64,000 bases of DNA from Siderastrea radians (taxonomy: Eukaryota > Cnidaria > Anthozoa > Scleractinia > Rhizangiidae): positions 10,143,182 through 10,207,181 of the forward strand of contig OZ024891.1 in NCBI GenBank assembly GCA_964017195.1, read 5' to 3'. Made by a program: the position numbers and the translations under genes. Below the pieces are notes generated by a model. That model did no database searches. It was given only the letters and a program-made list of their open reading frames with translations, and was not told where the DNA came from. Each line of letters starts with the position of its first letter. Positions within the stretch are counted from its first letter, which is position 1. This document shows positions 11,551 through 21,327 of the stretch, in pieces.

Positions 11551-12612
11551 GATATATCTTATTAGACGGTTTAGTGTGTAGTATGGTGGGATATTTTTAC
11601 GAGTCGCGCCGTATTTTGGCGAGCCCGTAGGGCGAGTCAAAATACAAGAGGCGAGTAAAAATGTCCCACGATACTACACACTAAACCGTCTAATAAGGGA
11701 TTTATTATTCAACTTAGCTACAAAATGGAAAAGTGGTTTATAAACTGTCTGAGTTGCGTGACAAACTAGCGTGGCTTCTGAGCAGCGAGTGAGTGCGCCA
11801 GCGGGTCAGGGTTCGCGCGCTTAACGTGAGGTTGTTGTTGATTGGTCAAAAACGAAAACTTGTCAAACCTGTCAATCGCGCGAAGCGTCGTGATTTTATT
11901 TCAAACTTGCAAGGAAAACAAAGATGGAACAAGGCAAAACTGAATTATTTTCGGGTTTACAGTTAGATGAACAACAATGTTCTTGGTCGGTCACCGAGTA
12001 AAACTACGAAAAGAAAGAACTCGACAGAACAAACAGAACTCGAAAGTCAAGTCAAACAAAGTTAAATAGCACTTCAAGCTCAGTCATCTTCGTCCGAATC
12101 ACTAACCACGCGTCATTTTGGAAGAGATAGCGGTGGAGATTTCTGACCGACAACAATTGTGCATTTGTTGAAGACATCTCCTGAGAAAAGATGGATTCTG
12201 TTTCCTGACTTTGACAAACAAATGACATAAAAGATTGTTAAGTTCCTCGGCGGGAATTTCTTCAATGGCCCTTGTTTCTTTAACGGACTTGAGGTCAGTT
12301 TTCGTCTTTTCTGTTGTATTTTAATGCGTTTCGATTTTCTTCAATAAATAAAGAAATTTCACTGCCGTCTAGGTCATTGCTTGTCTCTAGGATCTCGTTT
12401 TCGTTAAAAACCTCAAAATTTGGTAAGCATTCATTGTTTTCTTTGGGAAAAACGAGCGTTTTGGCCATTTTTTCATCGTTCACCTTGTAAGCCTAATGCC
12501 TGACGTGGCATTTGTAGAAAACCTGTCAAACCGGTCTTCTCGAGTACAAATACCGTGGGATATTTGTACTCGTTTTGGGTGTTATTTGTACTCTACTGAA
12601 TGCAGTTGAATA
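11551..12612. mobile_element. ~1.06-kb insertion with a terminal hairpin, type unknown
   Basis: This interrupts a 1.92-kb unit whose uninterrupted form is known from the other copies. Its left end is a large hairpin, 11558-11697, with arms of about 67 bp around a six-base loop (CTTATTAGACGG against CCGTCTAATAAG). The right end repeats part of it (GTGGGATATTTGTACTCG) and ends AGTTGAATAATAA, complementary to TTATTATTCAACT just inside the hairpin at about 11704. The interior is more GC- and CpG-rich than the host repeat. The target duplication is not clear. One acidic 62-residue frame on the minus strand (12295-12483) is all the coding capacity seen. Confidence 0.6.
12295..12483 (-). CDS. Small acidic ORF inside the insertion, unrecognised
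   Basis: 62 codons beginning MNDEKMAKTLVFPKENN, rich in Asp, Glu and Asn, with no membrane segment or known motif. It lies wholly within the 11551-12612 insertion. It could be a remnant of an element-encoded protein, a captured exon or chance. No splice signals or second copy are available to test it. Confidence 0.2.
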   Translation of the reverse strand: MNDEKMAKTLVFPKENNECLPNFEVFNENEILETSNDLDGSEISLFIEENRNALKYNRKDEN

Positions 12613-13920
12613 ATAATATCTGATATTCACCTCCTGATATATATATTTTTTTGATTTCGCAAGCGAGTTTTCCCTCATTTCTCACAAAAAAAGGAATTAT
12701 TTTGTGCTGGCCATTCACTAGTTTTCTATACTACACCAGTTTCTTCCTTTTCTTTTCTTTTATATTTTAGGTATAGATGACGCAATTACAGTTAAGTCAC
12801 ACGCTCTTTATTTCTCGGATTCTTTCGTATACACAGTAATGTTAAGCCTTTCAGCCCCGGTATTGACGAGTATCTAGTTTTTCTCCTTATGAGAATAAAG
12901 GTAATGATCATCAAAGACAAAATGCTGTTTAGTCAAATACTCCCAACTAGTAACATAACAGAACAGTAAGCAGAACATACAAGTTGATGTTGGGGCTTAA
13001 AGGGACTTTCACCCCTGGAATCAAACCCCCTTTTGAATCTTTGGAAGAAACCCTTAAGTGAGTTACTGCAGAATTGAAAGTTATGGACTAGCAGTTTCCT
13101 GTACTGTTATTTATTATACTGTACAAGGTGTTTCTAACTTTTGAGTCTGTGGATGAAATCCTCAAGTGTGACCAGTCAAATGAAAGCGTAACTGAGCAGT
13201 TCTTTCCTGTGGTGCTGTTTTATTATACTTTACAAGGTGTTTCTAACTTTTGACTCTGTAAATGAAATCCTAAAATGTAACCACTATGGTGAAAGCTACT
13301 GAGAAGGACTTCCTGTGCTCTAACAAGGTGGTGCTAGCTTTTTAGTCTGTGGATAAAACCTGACTGACTGAAATGGTTATCATTGAAATAAAACATTACT
13401 AGCCAATGCTTCCTTGATATGTTGCTGTTTGTTATTATCAAGGTGGTTCTACTGTATAAAAGTCTATGAATAAACCCCCATAGAGAGATTACTGTTTGGC
13501 GTTTGTTTCTCGATATTGTGCAAACTGATTATGATATTGGCGACATTCAAAACTGGATCCTGGGACCTGGATGAAAATATTTTTGGCGCCCATAACAAGC
13601 TAGGCGACACTTTACCTCTACTGTAAAGCAGCTGGTCATACAGTATGTCTCGATTCTCTCAGAAATAAGACAAAACGAGATTAATAAGAAACCAAAATCC
13701 AGAGTAAACGTTAAGAATTTTGGATAATTCAGAGTTTCCCCCTTTTCTAGTTTTAGACATTCCCCATCATACTGCACCTAAACCGAAAACAAAGTTGCAG
13801 TGTTTGCCTGCCGTATTTGATTTTTGAACAAGTTAGACATAAAACGTGACTTGAAATGTTTGCTTTAAGGGTTTTATTGGTTATCTTAGAAGAAATTATA
13901 CCCCGTAATGGCTTGCAAAC

Positions 13921-14335
13921 GTTTTTTCAGGATTATTTTTTTGTCACTGGCTCTTTCTTTTTCATTCTTTGCTTTTTTTCTAGTGGTTTGTACCTTTTCT
14001 TTTTCCTTTACTTTACTTGTTTCTCCATTGCCTTCTTTTAATTCCTTCTCCTGTACTTTGTTCTGTTCTTCAACCTTTTCTTTGGCTTCTTCGTTTTCTT
14101 CTTTTTTGTTGGTTTGTTCTTTTTCTTCCTTTGTTTCGTTTTCATTGTGTTTGTTAAGTTCTCCTTTTTCATCTCCTTCTTCTCGTCTTACCTGCTGTTT
14201 TGCTTTTTGTTTTTTTTGGGGGGGGGGGGGGTGTTTCTCTGGCTTTTTTGTTTCCGTTTTTTGTGGGGTTTGTCGTCGCCAGCTCTTCCGTTTTCATTCT
14301 TTGCTTCTTTTCTTGTGTTTTCTTTGTGATGCACG
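13921..14335 (-). pseudogene. Lys/Glu-rich coding stretch, truncated (unit 1)
   Basis: On the minus strand this is the low-complexity Lys/Glu/Asn-rich frame seen in full at 36522-37124, cut at 13920 by the junction with the 1.92-kb repeat. It contains a homopolymer of about 13 G at 14217-14230 that makes its reading frame unreliable. The phenylalanine/serine-rich plus-strand frames over the same bases are antisense shadows. GTAAGACG in minus-strand sense near 14190 is a possible splice donor, changed to GTAAACCG in unit 2. Confidence 0.45.
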
Positions 14336-14783
14336 TTTGGTCACCCCTTTCTCTTTCTGTTGTTGTTCATTTTGTTCTTTCTGTTCCTTCAGGGTGCTGT
14401 AGCTTTCAGTGCTTCCTCCTGCCTTCTTCACTTCTTCCTGACCATTATTGCTGGTTCCACCTGCTGGAAATCACAATAAAAATTGGTTTCCCATCAGTTT
14501 CATTGATAACTTTCTTACCACTAGAATTACAGGTCGCGGACAGACTTTCATACTGCCGGGTTGATTCTAACTTGCTTGCTTAAATAACTGGATTCAGCCC
14601 TCATTCAGTATAAAGCCTTGAATCTGCCATTTATGGTTGTAATGTCTTACTAAGCCTCACATGTACATGCATTGGCGTGGCATAACAAACGTGTTTTCTT
14701 ACCATCGACTGTTTCATCCAACTCTTCTTTGTCTTTTTGTGGCAAATTTCCCCTGAAGGAGACCTGCAAGAAAATATAGGGAA

Positions 14784-14905
14784 GGGAAGTGTGCTGCTCG
14801 AGGAGTCACATGCAGCTTGAACACTAAGAATGATGGAAACTCGAGATGCTTTATCCATCATTAAAATGCAAGTTGCATGTGACTCCTCATAGCAACACAC
14901 TTCCC
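14784..14905. mobile_element. Foldback element, unit 1
   Basis: The arms GGGAAGTGTGCTGCT / AGCAACACACTTCCC and GGAGTCACATGCA / TGCATGTGACTCC form an inverted repeat around a short loop. It lies in an intron of the minus-strand Lys/Glu-rich gene. The second copy is at 37530-37651. Confidence 0.7.
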
Positions 14906-15121
14906 TTAACCGTATGTAAATATAATTAACTTTTTTTCCTAATTAAACCTGTCCAGCAAGTTACACATGTTTCATTTGTATAACACGCATCCCTACAATG
15001 TTAAAGTTGATGTTACTGTTAGAGTCAATAAAGTCAGTATGATTCTTTCCTTACAATTTTTGTTTGCGACTTGCTCACACCATGCCAGCAACACAAATCA
15101 TGTCCTCTCAATGGGTATCTG

Positions 15122-15251
15122 ACATTTGCAGACTGCAAACCGGAGGCTGCAGGAAGGGTTAGTGTTATGGGTTGGTATTAGGGTACGGGTTAGGGGTTAG
15201 GCTTCAAGTTAGGATTAGGGTTACAGTTTGCTGTCTGCAGTCTGCAAATGT
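15122..15251. repeat. Telomere-like TTAGGG repeats inside an inverted repeat (unit 1)
   Basis: Degenerate GGGTTAGGG/TTAGGGTTA words (about 15155-15230) are bracketed by CATTTGCAGACTGC on the left and its complement GCAGTCTGCAAATG on the right. The arrangement looks like a small inverted-repeat element that carries telomere-type sequence, not a chromosome end. Confidence 0.65.
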
Positions 15252-15624
15252 CAAACACCCCTCTAAATGAGGCGGACAGCATCTCTTAACGTGACGGCTA
15301 CACGCAACACGATAGAAACCTAGGACAGTCATGTCCATAATTGACAGGATGTAATGACGAGTTGAAGATGATCTTTGCTTGATTTGCAAAGTCACACAAG
15401 ATAGTAGGAAGTGAAAATCGTACCGTATAAATCTGTCCTTAAAACAGTGTTATCAGAGCAGTGTGACACAAATACAGTTGATTAAGGTTGACATCAAATG
15501 TCTCCAGTGGAACCCTGACTCTTTCAAGTTTCCTTTTAGTCTATGAAATTTAATCTACCAAACTTCCCTATATATGAAATTGTGGTATTGGCCTGTTGTC
15601 ATTGCTGGGTTTGTCTGTAGATTC

Positions 15625-16425
15625 AGTCTACTCCAAGTATCGATGCTCTAAAAGAGCCTCGTGCCTGGGAAGACACAGTAGAGTTAGTCTACCCCAAGTA
15701 TCGATGCCCCAGAAGGGCGTTGTCCCTGCGAAGACTCAGTAGAGTCAGTTTACCCCAAGTATCGATGCTCCAGAAGGGCCTTGTCCCTGGGAAGACACAG
15801 TAGAGTTAGTCTACCCCAAGTATCGATGCTTCAGAAGGGCCTTGTCCCTGGGAAGACACAGTAGAGTTAGTCTACCCCAAGTATCGATGCTCCAGAAGGG
15901 CCTTGTCCCTGGGAAGACACAGTAGAGTCAGTCTACCCCAAGTATCGATGCTCCAGAAGGGCCTTGTCCCTGGAAAGACACAGTAGAGTTAGTCTACCCC
16001 AAGTATCGATGCTCCAGAAGGGCCTTGTCCCTGGGAAGACACAGTAGAGTCAGTCTACCCCAAGTATCGATGCTCCAGAAGGGCCTTGTTCCTGGGAAGA
16101 CACAGTAGAGTTAGTCTACCCCAAGTATCGATGCCTCAGAAGGGCCTTGTCCCTGGGAAGACACAGTAGAGTCAGTCTACCCCAAGTATCGATGCGCTAA
16201 AAGAGCCTTGTCCCTGGGAAGACACAGTAGAGTCAGTCTACCCCAAGTAGCGATGCTGTAAAAGAGCCTGGTCCCTAGGAAGACACAGTAGAGTTACTCC
16301 ACTCCAAGTATCGATGCTCTAAAAGAGCCTCATCCCCGGGAAGACACAGTAGAGTCAGTATATCCCAATTATCGATGCTCAGAAAGAGCCTCGTCCCTGT
16401 GAATACACAGTAGAGTCAGTCTGTC
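15625..16425. repeat. 61-bp VNTR, about 13 copies (unit 1)
   Basis: Tandem 61-bp unit with the landmarks CCCCAAGTATCGATGCT, GGGCCTTGTCCCTGGGAAG and ACACAGTAGAGT. The outer copies are more diverged than the centre. It lies in an intron of the minus-strand gene. Unit 2 has about 11 copies (38365-39045). Confidence 0.9.
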
Positions 16426-16891
16426 AATTGAAGTCAGTAGATGATATGGTAATAAAGGTCTTGTCAGTCTGCCCTAATTTATTACTGAATTTCTGCAGGA
16501 GCTCAATTTGAAGAATTCCAAAAGTTGTAATACAAAAGAACTTGAAGGAGTTGTGCCCACACAAGGTTACAATATTTTTTTTATATGTGTACTTGTCTGT
16601 TGCTTACCAAAGTAAGTATTAATGTAGTCGTTAACAATCCTTCAATTATTTAAGAATGATACTACTAATTTTTTTCGGTACCGTTTTATCAATTTGAAGT
16701 TTTAAGATTTAATTAAAAAGTTTTATTTTATAAATGATTGTTGTTTTAATTAAAACTATAATATTTTAAAGTTTTAGTGTTTGGGAGTATGTCACTAATA
16801 CAGCTTAACTATATACTTCGCTTTTACTAACAATAGTACTAATGATACTGCCATTATTGTTGGTACTCAATCTCCATGAAATGTTCCCTAC
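16426..16891. other. Intronic AT-rich DNA
   Basis: Lies between the 61-bp VNTR and the 36-nt exon of the minus-strand gene. AT-rich runs (TTTTAATTAAAA-like) occur at about 16680-16760. No other feature seen. Confidence 0.5.
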
Positions 16892-17378
16892 CTGAGAGTT
16901 CAGTTGCTCATTGACTTCATCCTCTTCCTACATAATTTTGAGATAAAAATGTAAATGTAATTACACCTATTATTGTCCAAATTAGCCTAGCAGCTTGAAA
17001 TGTAGCATTTTATAGTTACGTATATAAACCTTGGTAACGAATTTATGACACCCTATTTTGGGAACTGTAACACTGCTTAAATTATGTGCAGTATGTGCAC
17101 TCAAGCATGAATTTGAGTGAACTTCATCATTGAAATGATTGTCAACCAGGCACCATTCGTTTACAAAATTCTCTTGCACTATTTGTCAAAAGAAACTAAA
17201 TAAAGGCTACTTGGAGTACTTTTATACTCAGAGATTCAGTAATATTTCAATGTCATCATATCAGACTGTACTTTACGTACATGTAAGATACATGTCCTTT
17301 TTAAATCAATTTATAGGTCAGTCATACTTCACACTTGTGCCATAAATTGAGGGATAAAACAAGGTTGGCGGCTTACAG

Positions 17379-17409
17379 TATAGACCTCTAACTGGGCTTG
17401 GAAGCGGAG
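17379..17409 (+). CDS. Candidate small plus-strand exon (unit 1)
   Basis: 31 nt between GGCTTACAG and GTATGTC, reading YRPLTGLGSG with one base over. The next plus-strand candidate exon (18378-18526) starts with two bases, so the phases fit and give an Asp codon at the join. Unit 2 has the same exon at 39998-40025, three bases shorter and in frame. The polypyrimidine tract is weak, so this is tentative. Confidence 0.3.
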
Positions 17410-17884
17410 GTATGTCATTAACAACTCGTCTATGCAAGCAGAAATAAGGCTGAACTGGTACATTGTCCATTTCGATTGACAATCACTTTGTTTATTCATT
17501 TGTAAACTCTCTTTGAGCGTAGTTTTCTCTCACTAGGTTAAATTCCCATGCAGATTTTGTTAATTTATAAGACTCAATTACAGTAGCGTAGCTAGTTGTA
17601 TTATTGATGCTCGCATTATCTGAAAATCACTTGATATGCAGAAATTGTGAGTTTAATGGCATACCTATAATAATTAAGCTGTAAATAAAAACCACGACAC
17701 TTGCTACTATCCCAGCAGCTGATGAAGAATCCTTTCGTGTCGAAACGAATTGTAAGAAAGGACTCCGTCTCGAAACACCAGATACCGGGAAAAATTACTC
17801 GCGAGCGTGGAACGCGAGTAATTGCTCGCACGCGAATAACTTCTACAGCTGCGAGATATCTCTCATTTTTGGCGATTCCGGCAA

Positions 17885-17966
17885 GCCTCCGACGCAGACG
17901 TCTTAGGGCTTCGTCACGCGTGGAAGGGAACGTGTGTCGAAGCCCTAAATAGTCTGCGTTGGAGGC
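17885..17966. mobile_element. Palindromic MITE-like element (unit 1)
   Basis: The 29-bp left arm starts GCCTCCGACGCAGACG and the right arm ends CTGCGTTGGAGGC; the arms pair through TTAGGGCTTCG / CGAAGCCCTAA with a CpG-rich loop. A second GC-rich hairpin around ACTCGCGAGCG ... GCTCGCACGCGA lies just to the left (about 17796-17835). The minus-strand frame across it (17616-18023) has no support as a gene. Confidence 0.65.
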
Positions 17967-18105
17967 TGGCGAAATACACAGTTCCGGCAAAATACATGTG
18001 TGCGCACAAAAATCGCCTTCCACAACGCGTCACTTGAAATTTCGCTGGCGTGCGTGTATGTTACCCGTCCCACAATCGCCATCACCAAAATTGGAGACTA
18101 CTCAC

Positions 18106-18150
18106 AGTCTAAGCAGGCGAACATGCCCTGTGCTCGGAAAGGCTCGTCTA
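18106..18150 (-). CDS. Candidate 45-nt minus-strand exon (unit 1)
   Basis: Acceptor TGGTTTTACAG and donor GTGAGTAG flank a frame reading DEPFRAQGMFACLD. The unit 2 copy (40946-40990) reads DECFRAQGMFACLD with donor GTGAGTATT. It may belong upstream in the minus-strand Lys/Glu-rich gene, but its exit phase does not match the 126-nt exon directly, so another exon would be needed between them. Confidence 0.35.
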
Positions 18151-18377
18151 CTGTAAAACCAGAGTAAAAGTTACTATTCTAGGAGACCACTGAAAATGGG
18201 GTCGTGTCCCACACTTTCACTAACTCACACAACAACACCAGCTACGCGCAGATTACATTTGAAGCACAATTATTTTAGTTTCTATCACCCAGCGGTTTAT
18301 AAAATGTATCCTAAATAGTACGCAATCGTACTCAGTACGTAAGCTGCGTCATGTTCTACTGATTTTTTCGACAACAG

Positions 18378-18526
18378 ACACTGAGCCTGAAGATAATAAT
18401 TGCTTAAAACTGTCATGGGGTTCTGCTGATTTGGACCAAACTGTTCTAAAATTGTTACTTGGTACCTTAGCTGTACACAGAGGCCATGGTAAAGTTGTGG
18501 AAAAGATATTAATTAATCAATTTTAG
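18378..18526 (+). CDS. Plus-strand terminal exon, unrecognised protein (unit 1)
   Basis: The acceptor TTTTTTCGACAACAG is followed by AC and 48 sense codons plus TAG. The peptide begins TEPEDNNCLKLSWGSADLD and ends VHRGHGKVVEKILINQF. Unit 2 (41218-41363) has the same exon with substitutions and a 3-bp in-frame difference, so the frame has been kept through divergence. Unit 3 homology begins in the last bases of this exon. I do not recognise the family; the peptide is probably helical and has no signal or membrane segment. The only candidate upstream exon is 17379-17409. Confidence 0.45.
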
Positions 18527-18657
18527 TTAGTAGAGCAAACTGAAATAATTTTTGATAATTAATGCTTCACTATTATAATCACCTCTCATTCTCCTTCTTC
18601 TTTTTCATCATTATTTCCCTCCTCATTTTGTCTCATTTTGTTCCGTTGATGCATCAG

Positions 18658-18764
18658 CCTGTCGGCATTGCCGACGGGCTGATGCATCATCTCGAAAATC
18701 ATGTGGACAACTGCCTCGATGGCCCTCGGGTATGTCCGTTACAATGCGGGGAGCGATTACCTTG
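18658..18764 (+). pseudogene. RING/TRAF zinc-finger exon with in-frame deletion (unit 1)
   Basis: Equivalent to the 443-nt exons at 41485-41927 and 58482-58924 but only 107 nt, a loss of 336 nt (112 codons). The acceptor (GCATCAG), the donor (TTG followed by GTAGGT) and the phase are kept. It reads PVGIADGLMHHLENHVDNC and then CPLQCGERLP. The deleted part carried the RING second half and the first TRAF-type fingers. At the breakpoint, GCCGACGGGCTGATGCATCA is an exact inverted copy of the exon's own start, making a near-perfect palindrome at about 18648-18690. Without the Cys/His ligands this copy cannot fold as a zinc finger. Confidence 0.7.
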
Positions 18765-18956
18765 GTAGGTTATGGTCAACTGTATACAAGAGACTAAATA
18801 GGGTTTAACCCGAAAAAATGTTTAATAACATTCGGCGACAGCAGCGTTTTTAATCATTCTCTCTTGAGGTTTATGATATAGACTGCGTCGTAAAAACTGG
18901 TTACAAAAGTTTTTTAATATCATTTATTGATTTATTTTTAAACATGTTCATTACAG

Positions 18957-21031
18957 GTCACATATTCACTTTCACCTTGGCGACTGTCCGAGAAGTGTCG
19001 TGAAATGTACTGTCAAGGGGTGTCATAGTTATCACGCGCTTGGTGATAGTTTCCAGTTTATGAGTTCAAGTTTGGATAAGTTGGTTGAAAATATTATAAA
19101 ACGTGGAAATTGCAACACTTGTAAGCCTGATAAATGCATTCAAAGAAGTATTAAGGACAAAGGACATATTAATCAACACAGAACAAGCTTCCCTTGCGGA
19201 AAGTGTATAAATTGTAAAAAGTGTGGAAAAGACTGTATAAACCCTAATTTTGATTCTTTAAAATATACTAAATGTGAGATTCCTGATACTAACAAATTTG
19301 AATTATTTAGTAAAAAAGAAGTTTATCCGTATGATTATATGGACAGTTTTGACAAAGTTGATGAAACCAAATTACACAGTTACTGTAATAATTTTTAAAG
19401 TAATATAAAATGATGAGGATATATCTGAGGAGCAATATCAACACGCTCAGAATGTGTGGAATACTTTTAAATTAAAATCGATGGGAGAATATCATGACTT
19501 GTATCTAAAATCCGACAGGCTTTTACTAGCTGATGTCTTTGAGAATATCAGAAAGACTTGTATGCAATACTATAAATTAATTCCATGCCACTATTTCACA
19601 AGCCCTGGATTATCTTGGGATGCTATGTTAATAATTGCTAATATTCAATTAGAATTAATGACAGACATAGACATGTTTCAGTTTATTGAAAAAATTGATA
19701 TTCAAAAGCAAATAATAAATACATGAAAAATTATGATGAGAAGGCACCTTCAAAGAATATAATGTATTTGGATAAAAGTAACTTGTATGGCTGGTCTATG
19801 TCACAATATCTTCCAACAGGTGGTTTTAGATGGATGTCACAAAATGAAGTTGATAAATTAGATCTTGCTAAATACTCTGAAAATAGTAAAAGAGGATTGA
19901 TATTAGAAGTTGATCTTGAATATCCTCAAAAATTGCATGATATTCATAATGATTATCCATTAGCTCCTGAAAAAGTAACAGTAACAAAAAACATGTCACG
20001 TTATTGTGAGCAAATAGAGAAAAAATATAATATTTCAACGGGACATGTTCCATAATTAATTCCAACATTAAATAATAAAGAAAAATATGTGCTTCATTAC
20101 AGAAATCTACAGTTATATATAGATCTTGGTTTGAAAGTGACAAAAGTTCATCACGTTCTTGAATTTGATCAGTCACCTTGGTTTAAGCAGTATATAGACT
20201 TCAATACAGAAAAAGGAAAATACAGTTAATGGCTTTGAAAAGACTTTTTTACACTAATGAATAACAGTGTGTTTGGTAAGACTATGGAAAGTATTCGAAA
20301 GCGGGTTGATGTACGACTTGTAACAGATGAACAAAATTTAATGAAATTAGCTGCTAAATAAAACCAACTTATGTGAGTAGTAAGGTCTTCAATGATAATT
20401 TAGTAGCAGTGCATAAAATCAAGGAAACAATAACCTTAAACAGGCCGGCATATATAGGTATGTGTATTCTTGATCTATCAAAAGTTCTCATGTATGATTT
20501 TCATTATAATTATAAAGTATGGAAATAAAACAAAACTACTATTCACAGATACTGATAGTTTGGCATATGAAATTGAAGCTGAAGATGTGTATAATGAATT
20601 TTGGAATGATAAAGATACATTTGATAATAGCGAGTATCCTGAAGAGTCGCCATATTATGATGAAACAAATAACAAAGTAATAGGTAAAATGAAGTATGAG
20701 GCCTGTGGGATCCCAATAAAAAATTTAATATAGGGTTAAGGTCAAAAATATACAGCTCTATAAAAGATAATGATAAAGGTGGTAAAACAGCTAAAGGTAT
20801 TAAAAAGAATGTTATTAAAAAAGAAATTAAACATGAAAATTATACTCTAATAAACAATAAACAAATGCTGCATAAGATGAAAACATTAAGAAGTCAAAAA
20901 AAAATCAAAATCATAAATTAGGAAGTCATGAAATAAATAAAGTATCACTCAGCTGTTTTGATGATAAGCGTTATATTCTTGAAGATGGAATAACAAGTTA
21001 TACTTATGGACATTATAAAATCCAAAAGTGA
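18957..21031 (+). pseudogene. TRAF-finger exon fused to decayed family B DNA polymerase (unit 1)
   Basis: After the acceptor TTCATTACAG the frame first gives the last part of a TRAF-type finger (HIHFHLGDCP, then VVKCTVKGC). At about 19042 it continues, without a break in frame, into a protein-primed family B DNA polymerase of the Polinton/virus-like group. Landmarks are DSFQFMSSSLDKL (exonuclease region), a Cys-rich patch (CGKCINCKKCGKDC), [13 protein letters not shown] (exo III-like), motif A (LDKSNLYGWSMSQYLP), motif B ([12 protein letters not shown]) and motif C (LLFTDTDSLAYE). The product would copy DNA for a mobile element. It is broken: frameshifts at about 19398 and 19720, a private stop at about 20053, more breaks near 20230, 20360 and 20510, and a stop at 20733. 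The frame resumes and ends at 21031. Confidence 0.8.
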
Positions 21032-21318
21032 TTAACCATAAATTGTAATTAAAACAGTTCTTTTGTTTTATTATAACATATTGGCATCTATTATATAGAG
21101 AAGATATAAACCATTCTTTTGCTTATTATAACATATCGGTATCTATTATATAGACAAGATTTTAACCATCTTTTAAAATTTAGAGGCCACTAAAATATAT
21201 ATTCATATATTTCATGATTATAGCCAATACGTTATTAAATCATTAGGTGAGGACCATAGCCTTTAAAAACTGCATTGATACCAATGCACTGTGAGATTTG
21301 AAATTATGGTTAAATTGC
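21032..21318. other. AT-rich 3' flank of the polymerase remnant
   Basis: Contains two similar ~60-bp blocks with TTTTATTATAACATAT(T/C)GG and CTATTATATAGA, repeated in tandem at about 21065-21110 and 21120-21160. No gene seen. Confidence 0.5.
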
Positions 21319-21327
21319 GTAGATACC

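Larger units (their letters stand above)
11511..13920 (+). repeat. 1.92-kb tandem unit, copy c, interrupted and 3' truncated
   Basis: The unit starts at 11511, is split by an insertion at about 11551-12612, and resumes with ATCTGATATTCACCTCCTG. It ends abruptly at about 13920 inside CCCGTAATGGCTTGCAA, where it is fused to the lysine/glutamate-rich gene of unit 1. The exon-like segment 12771-12877 is open and ends in TAG. Its sequence is closest to copies f and f'. Confidence 0.8.
14294..16927 (-). pseudogene. Minus-strand Lys/Glu-rich gene, unit 1 copy (exons missing)
   Basis: Three exons with consistent phases are read on the minus strand: 16892-16927 (36 nt, EEDEVNEQLNSQ), 14703-14763 (61 nt, VSFRGNLPQKDQEELDETVD plus one base) and 14294-14460 (opening GTSNNGQEEVKK, ending RSKE and a stop). 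Each has AG before it and GT after it where expected; the second has TATTTTCTTGCAG and GTAAG. The 126-nt exon present in unit 2 at 40091-40216 is deleted here, so this copy is probably not functional. The protein is unrecognised: hydrophilic, rich in Glu, Lys and Gln, likely disordered. The 14464-14702 intron and the 2.1-kb intron with the 61-bp VNTR separate the exons. Confidence 0.55.

Noticed and set aside
12295..12483. Transposase in the 11.55-12.61 kb insertion
   Set aside because: The only frame is 62 acidic codons without catalytic motifs, too short for any known transposase.
13908..14402. Phe/Ser/Leu-rich plus-strand frames (also 36472-37119)
   Set aside because: Antisense of the Lys/Glu-rich minus-strand coding sequence, which is supported by in-phase exons on that strand.
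15155..15230. Possible true telomere or chromosome end
   Set aside because: The TTAGGG words are few and degenerate, lie inside an intron, and are flanked by an inverted repeat and continuing genomic sequence.
17616..18023. 135-codon minus-strand frame (also 40456-40863)
   Set aside because: It runs through a palindromic MITE-like element and CpG-rich hairpins. No domain, no splice support, and plus-strand frames are equally open over the same bases.
19868..20176. Minus-strand frames over the polymerase (also 42853-43299 and 59987-60295)
   Set aside because: Antisense shadows of the family B polymerase remnant, which has recognisable motifs on the plus strand.
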